A stretch of DNA of 64,000 bases from Incurvaria masculella (GCA_946894095.1 OX335652.1:2999001-3063000); one strand, 5' to 3'. Positions 53,302-63,560 are shown, numbered from the stretch's first letter. Translations and numbers: made by a program. The notes: generated by a model from the sequence alone, not told the origin.

Positions 53302-54596
53302 TGTTAAAAATGTACCTAACAAGGAATTACCGCAGACGCCAGGAGTTATTGCACTCGCGAAGGAGTTCCTGTATACCGCGAGCCAGACGGGTGTATCGAT
53401 TCAGACCCAGACCTAGCCCACGTTCACCTAGTCGCTGCCGCCGCTAGTATGGCTATAAGTAGGGTTGCCAAACCTAAGCGAACACCACACAAGTCCGTAT
53501 TTTGTGAAGATTTTCATTTACTATCGTTATGCGTGGACTGGTAATTAATCGGGCTTAACTGTAATGAGGAAATACTATCCTTGTGTATGGAGAGTAGAGC
53601 CACTAATAGCGTCTAGCGAGAATATAATTCATGTACTTGGGCGACGAGAACAGAAGGCCAGTACTCCAGTACGCCAGAACGCGAAGTAAAGGCAAAGCTT
53701 AGAAGTTTATTTCGAATCCCATTATATTATGTCGAGTATATACGCTTGTTTGTTTAAATAATTTTCTTGCTTATTTATGAATACCTAAAACACATTATTA
53801 TAAAGATTAATAATTAAAAATTGCTATGGCGGGCACCTAGGCTTTCAATAAAAATTCCGGTGCTTATGACTAAAACGACATGAATTACGGTCATCTGGCA
53901 TCCCTAGCCTAGACTACAGTCGGAAACCCGCCATTCCACTTACGTCCTGCAACGAGGCAGACACGCGACGTCAAATTCGCGGGCGGCTGAGCCAATTTAC
54001 AAACATCCATGCATGCCATCAAAAGGGCTTCTGTCGGATGTACAAACGGCGCGTGCAGCCAAAACAGCAAACCTTACACAACGTTCAGAACGATGATTTA
54101 TGAGTATAATATTAAAACTTTCCATTAGACTAAAAGTAATTTCCTCTTATTTCTGTTGAGCTCATAATGGAGATGGCGGCTTAACTAACTCAATAACTTG
54201 TGAAGTCATATGCAATGATGATGAGTATATATGTACATCACTTATTGCAACAAAAATGACCATATAATTTACTGTAAAAGTAATAACATAAATAAAAAAA
54301 AGCAACTGTAAAAGTAATAACGTATGTTTATAAAGTAAGCGGTATTGTCATTTATGACACTATGGGCCGAAAATTACTGTCTGATTTAACTCCAGCATTT
54401 CGCAACCATTTTAAGTTGTTTTTTTTACAGCAGTTATTTTTAAGTTTTTCTAAAAACCATTTACAATATTCATAATTTACCGTTACCGTTCCGAACGTCC
54501 AGCTCCATATTAGAATAGTAAGAATGTGTACGCCGTCGATTCTCAGTTGAACATGCAGGTGCGTAATGATAGCGTGTGCCTCCACTGCAGACGTGA
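53302..54596. other. No gene recognised
   Basis: About 1.3 kb without an element call. The arginine-rich frame ending at 53447 (RRQELLHSRRSSC and on) reads out of family A and is unlikely to be real. Confidence 0.2.
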
Positions 54597-54690
54597 GGGG
54601 TCCGTCAGTAAATGCCAGTGGGACTGGTCCACCAGCGGACCTAGAGGTCCGTCAGTGTATGCCAGCGGGACTGGTCCACCGGCGGACCTA
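54597..54690. repeat. Two-copy 47-bp tandem repeat
   Basis: GGTCCGTCAGTAAATGCCAG and GGTCCGTCAGTGTATGCCAG start units of 47 bases, both ending in GCGGACCTA, with five or so differences. Confidence 0.75.
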
Positions 54691-54699
54691 CACACTATA

Positions 54700-54920
54700 G
54701 GATGCTATGGGTGAATGTCCTCGCCTCGCCACAGCACCGCCCCGCGCCGCGCCGCCGCCATGCGTGTTCGCTCCGTGCCGCGGACCGCGAGTTACATTAC
54801 GAAATACTCGTGTCCTACATAGATAATGAGGAGAACATCTCTATTTGCTTTCTCGACGACGCACGTCGACCAACGCGACGCGGTGGGACGGTCTGGAGCT
54901 GGGTGAACATCGTAATGTAA
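54700..54920. other. Small GC-rich island
   Basis: CACCGCCCCGCGCCGCGCC at 54736 with a 72-codon plus frame without a family match. Bases 54921-55017 are unassigned. Confidence 0.25.
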
Positions 54921-55097
54921 ATCTGTGTCCGAAGTTATATATCAGGCGGGACTTGTAATATAAGACATTTCAACTGATTTATGTAATTAAATACGATGTA
55001 GATTCGAACATAAGTAACTAGTGGCTCTCTGAGCTGTAGAACTCCGCGAGTCAGTTTGAAAACTTTTTTTTTAGTTGAAAACTTTGTTTTTAGTTAA

Positions 55098-55406
55098 AAC
55101 AAGTGCGAGTCGGACTCACACATGAAGGGTTCCGTACCATCGCACAAGATTTACAAAAAAAGACACGTTTTTTGTATTGGGCCCCCCTTTAATTATTATT
55201 ATTTTATAATGTTACCTATTTGTTGTTATAGCGGCAAAATAAATACATAATCTGTGAAAATTTCAGCTTTCTACCGGTTACAGTCCATGAGATACAGCCC
55301 TGTGACAGACGGACGGACGGACGGACGGACGGACGGACGGACGGACGGACAGCGGAGGCTTAGTAATAGGGTTCCGTTTTCACCCTTTGGGTACGGAACC
55401 CTAAAA
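55098..55406 (+). mobile_element. Family A element inserted in repeat J, long GACG array
   Basis: About ten ACGG units (55310-55350). The ACCGGCC prefix is missing at the left; the right end is intact. Confidence 0.78.
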
Positions 55407-55646
55407 ACTAAAAATGAATTTATATAAATACTGCTTGCAAAATTTCAAGAGAATATATTAAAAATGCGACCTGTAAATGAGTACAGTTTTTTCAAAATTA
55501 CTCCGCCATTTTGAAAAAAAAAACAAAAACTGGCTGGAATGAAAATTTCTTAACTGCTTATAAAATCTCACGCGAATCAATCGGTTGAGAAAGGCGACTT
55601 GTAGAGGAGTACAGCCGGACATGGGAAAGCATTTTTGCCCAATCTT

Positions 55647-56007
55647 TTATTTATTTATTTATTTATAATAAGGCACACCAACAGTACACACACTAAGTTG
55701 ACAATAAAATATAATTAAATATACTCCAAAGTTGAGTACTACTCTCTCATGGTGTGAGCACCTATTATAGGTGTACACAGCATTCAGTACAGAGTTGTTC
55801 TGTGAATGTATAAACAATTTACAAATACTGAAAAAAACAAAGAAAACAATACTATAGATGTAGAGAAAAAAAATAGAAAACATAACGAAAATTCTTTACA
55901 ATGTGCATCTTAATTAACTAACTTTATTAATAGTAATCTATAACTAACAAGTTAGGAATAATTAATTATAACAGGCATACATTCCGGACATATGGTTAAT
56001 AAGAAAC
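55647..56007 (-). other. LINE 3' UTR with (TAAA)n tail
   Basis: This AT-rich, non-coding 3' UTR lies between the ORF2 stop and the tail. It contains AATAAA near 55940 in element orientation and ends in about five TAAA units at 55647-55668. Such short simple-repeat tails prime reverse transcription of CR1-like elements in place of a long poly(A). Confidence 0.6.
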
Positions 56008-58206
56008 TTAGACACTGTTGGCAAGGTGATCAAGAATTTTTCTTTTAAATACAAAGGTGCTGTTGTTAAATATGTCAACATCAGTTAAGTTGGAAATGCA
56101 GTTGTACAATTTACAGATCCTGGGAATAGTGGAGTGGATACCGAGATTAGAATTTGATGTAGGAATAGAAAAAAACGGGTGAAGGTGAGTCCTAGAGTTG
56201 GGGCGTGGAACTTTAATTTTGAGTTTGACAAGAATATCTGGGGCATTAAGGGTACCATTGACCAATTTGTGTATGAAAAGAAGGTCGAGCATTTGCCTTC
56301 GGTGACACAGGGATATCATTTTGAAATGGCACAGACGGGTAGAATAGGGACACCTATGACTGAGCCCGGGAGCGCTAAAAGCGAGGTGTCTTGTGAATGC
56401 ACGCTGCAGCCGTTCAATCCTATCTTCGTATACCTTGTAGCAGGGATTCCAAACTGCACTTGCATATTCGAGATTGCTTCTAACAAGAACGTTAAAGAGT
56501 CTAATTTTGGTTTCGGGCTTTTTAAACTCGCTGCAATTTCTTCTTATAAAACCAATCATTTTCGATGCTTTCTTAGCTACGCTGTCTATATGGTACGAAA
56601 ACTTTAGACGGGTGTCAAGGATAACCCCAAGGTCACGAATTTGGTTAACTTCATCAACATTCTCGAGACCTATACTGTACACGGACTCAATTTTGCGCTC
56701 CCGCCTCGTGAATTTTATATGATGGCATTTTCCGACATTGAGCAGCATATCATTACTTGCACACCACGCGTGTATGCGGTTCAAATCTTCCTGTAGGAGA
56801 AAAACGTCGTCTTGGGAGGCAACTTTCCTAAATACCTTCAAATCGTCGGCAAAGAGCGAGCATTCGCTATTCCAAATACAGTCGACGATATCGTTTATAA
56901 ACAGGATGAACAGTATTGGGCCTAAGTGGGAACCCTGGGGCACCCCAGATGTCGCAATATAAGATACAGACTCATAACCCGTGACATGAACTTTCTGAGG
57001 TCTTTTTTCCAGGTATGACTTGAACCAGTTGAGCATGGACCCACCAATACCATACTTGGAAAGTTTGCCTATGAGGATATTATGATTAACTTTATCGAAT
57101 GCGCTACTGAAATCGGTGTATACTGCATCAACTTGCATACGTTTATCAACCTGTTCGGAGAGTTCAGCTATGTAACTTACAAGATTTGTCACAGTCGACT
57201 TACATGACTGGAAACCGTGCTGTTGTTGTCGAATAAACTTTTTAGAGATCCAAGTCAATGCAGGACAGACAATAGATTCAAAGAGTTTAGAAAATACTGA
57301 TAGAATTGAGATTGGCCTGTAATTTTTTATGTCTATAACATCACCCTTTTTGTATACTGGCATGATACGAGCTTCCTTCCATTTGGCAGGGAAACACCCG
57401 TCTTTGAGTGATCTATTGAATATATAATAGAGGGGAAGGCTAATTGATGTTGCACAACGTATAGCAAATATGGTTGGGATACCATCTGGCCCCGAACCTT
57501 TGTTAGAGTCTAACTTTTTCAGCTTTTTTAGCACAGTGCGTTCACTGACGGATATAATGTTCAACGAGTCGCAGTTGCTTATGGCGGTAATATTGCTGTC
57601 GATGCTTTCGATCGCGTTAGAAGAGAGACTCAGTCCAAACGTCGAAGCAAACTGTTGGGCGAACAAGTTTGCGATCTCGTCTCCTGAGGCACCTGTCTTA
57701 GTATCGAGTACCATGTTAGCAGGAAGTGAATTAGTGTCCTTGCGTTTACTCTTAAGGAAGCTCCAGAATGCCTTAGGATTACTGGAAATGTTGGCTTCAG
57801 TTGATTCAATGTATTTTTTATAGCAAGTGGCATAAAGTTTATCACCCCGCGTACGAAGAGACTCGTACCTCAATCTTACTTTATTCTTCTCCGCCAATAG
57901 TCTAATTAGAGATCTTGTGAACCAGGGTGGATACTTGGTACTTTTAGGTCTCTTTGATGGGACATGTTTGTCAATGATTATTTGAAGGTTTCGATAAAAT
58001 ATGTCGACCATTTCATTCACGTCTTGGCACACTGAAAAAGATGAAGGCCAATCAATTTGCTTAAGCTCAGAGTTAATCTTTATATAGTCAGCTAGAAAAT
58101 ATTTTTTGGTATAGTGGTTCTTCATCTGAAGATTGTGTGGAAGCTTAGTTTCAATAGATAATTCCAATGGAGGATGGTGAGAATCTAATTTACTTAACAG
58201 ATCTGC
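56008..58206 (-). pseudogene. LINE ORF2, reverse transcriptase part, downstream of the TAA
   Basis: This is the remaining 732 codons of ORF2, in the same frame as the endonuclease. It begins with the last endonuclease motif, DSHHPPLEL. The RT follows: GSGPDGIP, KNYRPISIL, then YTDFSSAFDKVNH (catalytic Asp), SGVPQGSHLGPILFILFIND and SLFADDLKVF (the Y/FADD box). The C-terminal region ends with THLHPFFSIPT and RICKLYNC, as in jockey/CR1-like elements. It catalyses cDNA synthesis primed at the nicked target. No other stop or frameshift is visible, so a single nonsense change accounts for the inactivation. It ends at 56008, 361 bases before the tail. Confidence 0.88.
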
Positions 58207-58902
58207 TTATCTAGAGAGTTGAATATCGGTAAGATTAGATAGAATCAAATCCAAGCACCTGTTATTACAGTTCTTGACGTCATTAAATTGCCTGAGATTG
58301 TTGAGTGACATGAAATCAACAAGAGAGTGTCCGAGCTCATTATTGGTATTGTGTGAGGCTAGGAACCCTGACTGAGGGTCTACTTCCCAAGAAATAAAAT
58401 TTAGATTGAAGTCGCCAAGAATAATAACATCATCACAAGATTCCAGCACACAGTTGACATTGTCGAGATATGTATTCAATACTTGGGGTTTGGGTGGGGG
58501 AGGCATATAAATTGCACATATCCCGATTCTCCTTGCAACATTGTTGATTTTAGCTTCTATTATTACCCAAAGATCTTCGCATACACTGTCCCAGGATTTC
58601 ATGCAGGAAGACTGAATCCTGTTTGAGATGGCAATCAATACGCCTCCTCCGTCCTTTTCTGAGTTGAAACCACAAGTATTTCGGTCTCTTCTATAAACAC
58701 AATATCTGGAGTCCAGTAATTCAGCGTTGGATATTTCGGCATTTAGCCATGTTTCAGTGAATATAATCACATCGAAATTACTTTTTAACACTTTATGTTT
58801 AATGTCAGCTATCTTAGTCCTCATTCCTCTAATATTCTGATAGTATATATTGAATTTTACTCCTTCGTAGTACAACGTATCACTTAAAATCACTAATGCA
58901 CA
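58207..58902 (-). pseudogene. LINE ORF2, N-terminal endonuclease part, ended by a TAA
   Basis: This segment encodes the apurinic/apyrimidinic-type endonuclease that nicks target DNA for target-primed reverse transcription. YYQNIRGM supplies the N-terminal Asn, FTETWL the catalytic Glu, and ILGDFNLNF the Asp-Asn pair. The reading frame has no ATG before Met 24 of the region; its first codons continue in frame straight after the ORF1 stop, so translation would need readthrough or reinitiation. TAA at 58209-58207 cuts the protein just before the final endonuclease motif (SHHPPL), which lies on the far side of the stop in the same frame. The break separates endonuclease from RT and probably inactivates this copy. 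Confidence 0.85.
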
Positions 58903-59922
58903 TTAAGCGATCTGGGCAAGGAAGTGTAGGCTGCGCACGTGGATCGCCTGTGAGTTCTCGTCCTTCTGTATCAGGACTCGACCATTACGCACCCAGACGA
59001 ACTTGTACTGCCTATCCCTGGCCTTCGCCCTAGCTGCCGCATGGATAGCTTTATTCGCGGGCGACAAGTGCTCGGAAACATAGACCGGTGTTTGTTTATG
59101 ACCACCGATCCCCAAGTGGCCAGAGTGGAGCCTCTCCTTCGGATTCGTTTTGTTGAATTTTACGGCGGCCGCCAGGAATCCATCGCGAACCCGAGAACTG
59201 GTGAACTTCACCACGATTGACCGGGGTCTTTGGCTTTCCTTATTGACCTTGGCGACGCGTGTGCATACGGTGACTTCGGAATCGGAGACTGGATTTGAGA
59301 TGACATTTCCGAGCTGCTTCACCAAATTAATTAGATTTTCTGCTTTGTCCTCGGGAACGCAACTGATCTCAACGTTGGTTTCTCGAGCGTGCTGCTCCAT
59401 CTGCATGAGGCGGCCACTAAAATCTGTGATGGTGGATCGCAGGGACGAGTTCTCAGATTTAACGTCTTTTAGTTCAATCGCCATCACATCTAGTCGGTTT
59501 TTGATGTCATCATACTCCTTACTCAAGAAGTCGATCGTCGTTCGATATCCCGCAATCTCTTCTCTTAATGCTTTCAACTCGGTACAGACTAGTTCCCTAA
59601 TAACATCCCTGGTTGAGCTTCGGATCTCTTCTCTGATCATTATCAACATTCTATCTTCGACGATACTTGAGCCAGTTCCGTCGGGTGACGGCGTGTTATG
59701 GCGAGATCTGATCGGAGTGTTGGAGTTATCACCGCCTTTAGGAAGCTTAGATTTGCACCCAGGACACTTCCAAGCGGCCCTGGTGCGCTTAGATATTTTT
59801 TGAAAATTGTCCTGGGTGTAGCCTGCACATAGGTAATGGTAAAATTGAGAGCATTCGAGGCAATTTATCATCTCTTTTTCAACGCCATCCTTTCTACATG
59901 CCTCACATTCTTTCGAGGACAT
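58903..59922 (-). CDS. LINE ORF1: PHD finger, coiled coil and FP25K-like domain
   Basis: This 339-residue ORF1 protein of the LINE should bind the element RNA and act as a chaperone in the retrotransposition particle (family inference). A complete C4HC3 PHD-type finger is visible: Cys6, Cys9, Cys21, Cys24, His29, Cys32, Cys53 and Cys56, with Trp51 before the last pair. Residues about 95-185 form a heptad-rich coiled coil (RDVIRELVCTELKALREEI and following). The C-terminal part, from EQHARETNVEISCVPEDKAE through KFVWVRNGRVLI, resembles the domain shared by lepidopteran LINE ORF1 proteins and baculovirus FP25K (recalled). The start is the ATG at 59922. It ends at TAA 58905-58903, in frame with ORF2. 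Confidence 0.85.
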   Translation of the reverse strand: MSSKECEACRKDGVEKEMINCLECSQFYHYLCAGYTQDNFQKISKRTRAAWKCPGCKSKLPKGGDNSNTPIRSRHNTPSPDGTGSSIVEDRMLIMIREEIRSSTRDVIRELVCTELKALREEIAGYRTTIDFLSKEYDDIKNRLDVMAIELKDVKSENSSLRSTITDFSGRLMQMEQHARETNVEISCVPEDKAENLINLVKQLGNVISNPVSDSEVTVCTRVAKVNKESQRPRSIVVKFTSSRVRDGFLAAAVKFNKTNPKERLHSGHLGIGGHKQTPVYVSEHLSPANKAIHAAARAKARDRQYKFVWVRNGRVLIQKDENSQAIHVRSLHFLAQIA

Positions 59923-60530
59923 GGTTTGACTTACTGCTTACTGTTTTCACTAGCAAGTGTAGCAAATTGTTATGCCTATGTAAAATACTTAGTTGATTAT
60001 TAATGTAAACTAGAATATCTCTCTAGCTGGTCGCTACAGCTTCGGCGCGGGGCACGGAGGCGGAGCAGCGGCGCGCGGGGCGGAGACTCTTAACCCCTCC
60101 CTGCGGTAAGTTCGCTCGTGGCCTGCCGATGACGTCGTCGCTTCGTGACGACCGCTGATCGTGACGACACACACTAGTGACGTAGCGCGAATGTAGGTGG
60201 CTGGATGAAGGCGTTCGAGTGTTAGAGCGTGTGACGTCACACCGAGGCTGGCACAGTCGGCAAGCGAGCGGCCACGGCGCGGCCGATCCGGGTTCGAGAC
60301 TCGACGAGTGCGCAAATATTTCGAAGTATTTCAAAATAAAGGCACGATGGCGGAGAGGCAGCAGGTCGCACTGCACTCACCGGACCGAAGCACTGGAGAC
60401 CGCAGCGAAGCCCCTCTGGCACTGAGCGCTCCAACAAATGGAGCCCTGGGCGTCGATCCGCCTCTCACAGCCACTCAAACAAATAAATAACACAGACGGA
60501 CTTCACAGAACAACGAATAGACGATGAATG
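59923..60530 (-). promoter_or_regulatory. LINE 5' UTR and internal promoter region, GC-rich
   Basis: This 608-base region precedes ORF1 and is strongly CpG-rich between about 60030 and 60470. LINEs of this group carry internal RNA polymerase II promoters here (family knowledge). TGACGTCA-type sites (GTGACGTCACAC near 60231, GATGACGTCGTC near 60129) could bind CREB/ATF-like factors. The right end at 60530 is set by the AATCTT duplication. The small ORFs inside are not considered genes. Confidence 0.55.
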
Positions 60531-60560
60531 AATCTTGAAACGGAGACCTTCGCTGCGCTA

Positions 60561-61020
60561 GGACCGATAATGCCTTCAATTTGCCACTTTGGGGGTTTCG
60601 TAGTTGAAACTCAAGAACTCGAATGGTTTCGCAGCGTCTGTCCATCGAACCCTTTCCACAATAGGTGCCATGGATAGCATGCGTTAAGAGCATTTATTTC
60701 TTAAATTTAACTCAATATTTATTTTAAGTAATTTAATATCACTGAAACTTTAATTAAAAGTGGACTTATCTATTGTGTGAGAATCCAAGATATAATAAGC
60801 AGCAGGCAAACAATGTTTTCTTTTCAATTATAATGTTATCCAAGTAATTGTATTTATTTGCAAATGAGTTGAAAGGAACGTACATATCTACGTCCTTGAA
60901 ACTGCGATCTAAGGTATTATTTATCTAGTCATGGCAGAATATTTTTTTTTTGTTTTAGCTACGAAATCCTACTTATACTCGAAGTACCTGCACCTATACC
61001 TACAAATATTACTAGACTAT
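60561..61020. other. No feature recognised
   Basis: AT-rich sequence following the LINE target repeat. Confidence 0.2.
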
Positions 61021-61147
61021 CGCCCGGTTCCACCACCTCCAGTTACAAAAATCCCAAAATTATCTTTCGGTTACATCATACAAAAATGCAATGTAACTGA
61101 AAGTTAACTATCGGATTTCAGGTAGCTGGAGGTGGTGAAATCAGGGG
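61021..61147. mobile_element. Family G palindromic MITE, best-preserved copy
   Basis: CACCACCTCCAGTTACAAAA and ATCTTTCGGTTACATCATAC are answered by ATGTAACTGAAAGTTAACTA and GGTAGCTGGAGGTGGTGAAA. Confidence 0.55.
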
Positions 61148-61321
61148 TATATGAAATAAGATATACGGACGTGCGGTTACTTGCCCCGAAGGATGCGGCC
61201 CAGCCGACGGAATGTGGGGGCAGGATGTCTTGGTTAGTTTCCATCTACTAGATATAGTACTAACCCCCGATTGCACCGAAACTGCGGAGTTAATCAATGT
61301 TCGAATACGTCACTTTTAGTG

Positions 61322-61438
61322 AACCGCATGAAGACCGCATGGAGTTCCTTTCATACTGTCCATACAAAGTGACGTGTGTCACTTTTTTGACGTGTTGACG
61401 TTGATTTAGATTTTTTGTTTTTTCGTGCACTCGGCCCT
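61322..61438 (+). repeat. Repeat M, second copy
   Basis: GAGTTCCTTTCATACTGTCC, AAAGTGACGTG, GTTGACGTTGATTTAGATTT and TTCGTGCACTCGGCCCTAAG match 43530-43628. Bases 61439-61604 hold (ATT)- and (TTCTGT)-like simple stretches. Confidence 0.45.
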
Positions 61439-61604
61439 AAGAGTTCGTTGCAAAGCGTACGAGCACACCGACTTGCCCGACTTACCGAATTAGTAACACT
61501 ACTAGTATTATTAGTATTCCGAACTCTTTGTTCTGTGTTCCTAACGCTTTGTTCTGTCTTCCTAACACTCTTTGTTTTATGCTCCAAACTAGTTTGAAGG
61601 CAGA

Positions 61605-61852
61605 TTTTTAGGGTTACGGTGCCAAGAGAATATTATTACTAAGCCTCCGCTGTCCGTCCGTCCGTCCGTCGATCTGTCACAAGGCTGTATCTCATGAAGC
61701 GTATTAGGTAGGCAGCTGAATTTTTTACAGAGTGTGTTTTTAGCGATTGCCGCTGTAGGTGATTTGAAAACGTGATTGTTTGTGTTTAATCTTGTACTAT
61801 GGTACGGGACCCTTCGTGTGCTATTCCGAATCGCACGCACTTGGCCGGTTTA
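61605..61852 (-). mobile_element. Family A element, diverged
   Basis: AGGGTTACGGTGCC to GCACTTGGCCGG with a large internal deletion. Confidence 0.7.
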
Positions 61853-61871
61853 TAGAACTCCAATTTATTTG

Positions 61872-62251
61872 ATAAAGAACCCCGCACAAATCGTATGGGA
61901 ATTGGCTCCCGGTCAAATTGGCTGAAATTTGGATATGTTGTTCGTTTTGGCATCCTGAACAAAAGTCTCAATGGGCACAAAGCCCAATTTTGCTTATTTT
62001 GGCCGCTACGGGGCTCCAAAGCTCCACGGGTTGACCATTATTTACTACTCAAAACGGCGATCTCCTGGCAGTTTAGTATTTTCTACGCTGAGGAAAAAGT
62101 ACCCTCTCATGTTTTCTTTGAGAACATCTCTCAATTTGGGCTTTGTGCCCATTGAGACTTTTGTTCAGGATGCCGAAACGAACAACATATCCAAATTTCA
62201 GCCAATTTGACCGGGAGCCAATTCCCATACGATTTGTGCGGGGTTCTTTAT
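61872..62251. mobile_element. Foldback with 116-bp near-perfect arms
   Basis: Arms 61872-61987 and 62136-62251 pair at 115 of 116 positions across a 148-base loop. Arm words include AAAGAACCCCGCACAAATCG, GAATTGGCTCCCGGTCAAAT and CATCCTGAACAAAAGTCTCA. No ORF and no other copy in the window. Confidence 0.8.
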
Positions 62252-62556
62252 ATAGAATTCCCCGTTAGTAGAGGATTTAAATAATGGTAGGAAAGTGTTG
62301 GAGGAGGTCACAGCCTATCAGAAACACATGTCATAATAATTACTGTTTGTTTTTCTTTTAAATGCGGATATTGATTTCTAATTGATGCATTTTTAAAATC
62401 CGCATAAAGATGCTTGATTAGAATATTGTGTCATAATCTAAATCATACAAAAATCCGAATCAGTTTTTTTAGTAAAAGTAAAAAAACAAAAAAAATATTA
62501 ATGGAAAAATCAGTAATTCATAGAATCGCTAGAATCCGCACAAAGTTTAAACCTTT

Positions 62557-62706
62557 TTATTACGGTTCCGTACCCAAAGGGTGAAACGGAACCCGGAAAC
62601 GTCCTTCCGTCCGTCCGTCCGTCCGTTCGTCTGTCACAGGGCTGTATCTAATGAAACGTAATAGGTAGGTAGCTGAAATTTTCACAGAGTGTGTATTTAT
62701 TTTGCC
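62557..62706 (-). mobile_element. Family A element, truncated
   Basis: TACGGTTCCGTACCCAAAGG to GTGTGTATTTATTTTGCC, then unrelated sequence (CCGGATTCACACGAGC). The TATTACTAAGCCTCC block is deleted next to the array. Bases 62252-62556 are unassigned. Confidence 0.7.
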
Positions 62707-63379
62707 CCGGATTCACACGAGCATTTCCAATAAGCATTGCATTTATTAAAATTTTAATCTTATTAGAAAAACTTACATTACATTTTAAATATTGAAGGTC
62801 GAGTCAGAAGTTGCGGACATATTTCCAGCTCGTTGGTTGCTCCCACGTTGTTCCCATAAAAGTAATGGAGCATGGCGCCTCTCGTCTTCTGCTCGCCTTT
62901 CGTCTTATTTTACAGCCGTCAGCTCCCCGGGGTCGTTTATTCTGTTCGCTTTGTTGCCTCCACCCCCTCTCCTCACCCTCCAGGATGCCCTCCGGGTTAT
63001 AGGACCCCGCTTCTCTCCCCCCATTATCCCTTGCGTCGGTACCCCTCAGAGTCTGACGGTAACGATACGGTCCTTTCGCAGACCTCGTGAAGGCTTTATC
63101 AGGCTCCAAAACTGCGCTTGTTCCTCACTTATTTTTTTATGTTCGGAATGCATTGATTTCTATATTGACCTGTGAATTCGTCGAATTAGGTCTAGGAGCT
63201 AGGAGGAAACTATCCACGACGCTATAATACTTAAATACGTAATACCCTACCCAATTGATTGTGCAGACTGCACCCCCTTTACGATACGGTCCCATTTCGA
63301 CTATATCGGTGACCGATGACGTAGGATCGAAGACATTGAGATAACTAAGGCGGGAATGCGCCGAGACGGAAATATCGGG
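62707..63379. other. No gene recognised
   Basis: Pyrimidine-rich around 62950-63040 with several overlapping open frames and no family match. Confidence 0.2.
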
Positions 63380-63560
63380 GACGGATATGTGGACATCTAT
63401 CGCAAGAAACGATCGCGCGCGCGCCGCTGATCAGATGACACCGTAATGGCGGCCGCGACGCTCTAGGGAGGGGGGGGGGGGACGCAGCAGGTCGCTAACC
63501 CCCGACGGTTATCAAATTCGCCGACCTTGCGCGTGCGCACACTCTCGCAACATTTTGTCC
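63380..63560. other. GC-rich island
   Basis: CGATCGCGCGCGCGCCGCTG at 63409, a G11-13 run at 63470 and TTGCGCGTGCGCACACTC at 63525. No gene identified. Bases 63561-64000 are AT-rich and unassigned. Confidence 0.3.

Larger units (their letters stand above)
55647..60530 (-). mobile_element. Full-length non-LTR retrotransposon (LINE), jockey/CR1-like group
   Basis: The element is about 4.9 kb on the minus strand. In its own orientation it has a GC-rich 5' UTR (60530-59923), ORF1 (59922-58903), ORF2 (58902-56008), a 3' UTR and a (TAAA)n tail ending at 55647. AATCTT occurs immediately outside both ends (55641-55646 and 60531-60536), and the flanks rejoin as one copy of the older repeat J, so the element appears full-length with a 6-bp target duplication. 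The PHD-bearing ORF1, apurinic-type endonuclease, RT order and simple-repeat tail fit the jockey/CR1 assemblage; the exact clade was not determined. The only clear lesion is a single TAA in ORF2, so the insertion is probably young. Confidence 0.85.
55018..60560 (+). repeat. Repeat J, split by family A and by the full-length LINE
   Basis: J starts at 55018 (ACTAGTGGCTCTCTGAGCTG). It is interrupted by family A at 55098-55406, resumes through TCAATCGGTTGAGAAAGGCG at 55577, and breaks at CCCAATCTT where the LINE begins. On the far side it continues as AATCTTGAAACGGAGACCTT and CGCTGCGCTAGG, aligning with 39382-39405. Confidence 0.55.

Noticed and set aside
53079..53447. 122-codon frame ending in an arginine-rich tail
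   Set aside because: Starts inside a family A element and reads through its ACGG array; no coding evidence.
59150..59803. 217-codon plus-strand frame
   Set aside because: Antisense shadow of LINE ORF1; likewise 56179-57823 plus frames are shadows of ORF2.
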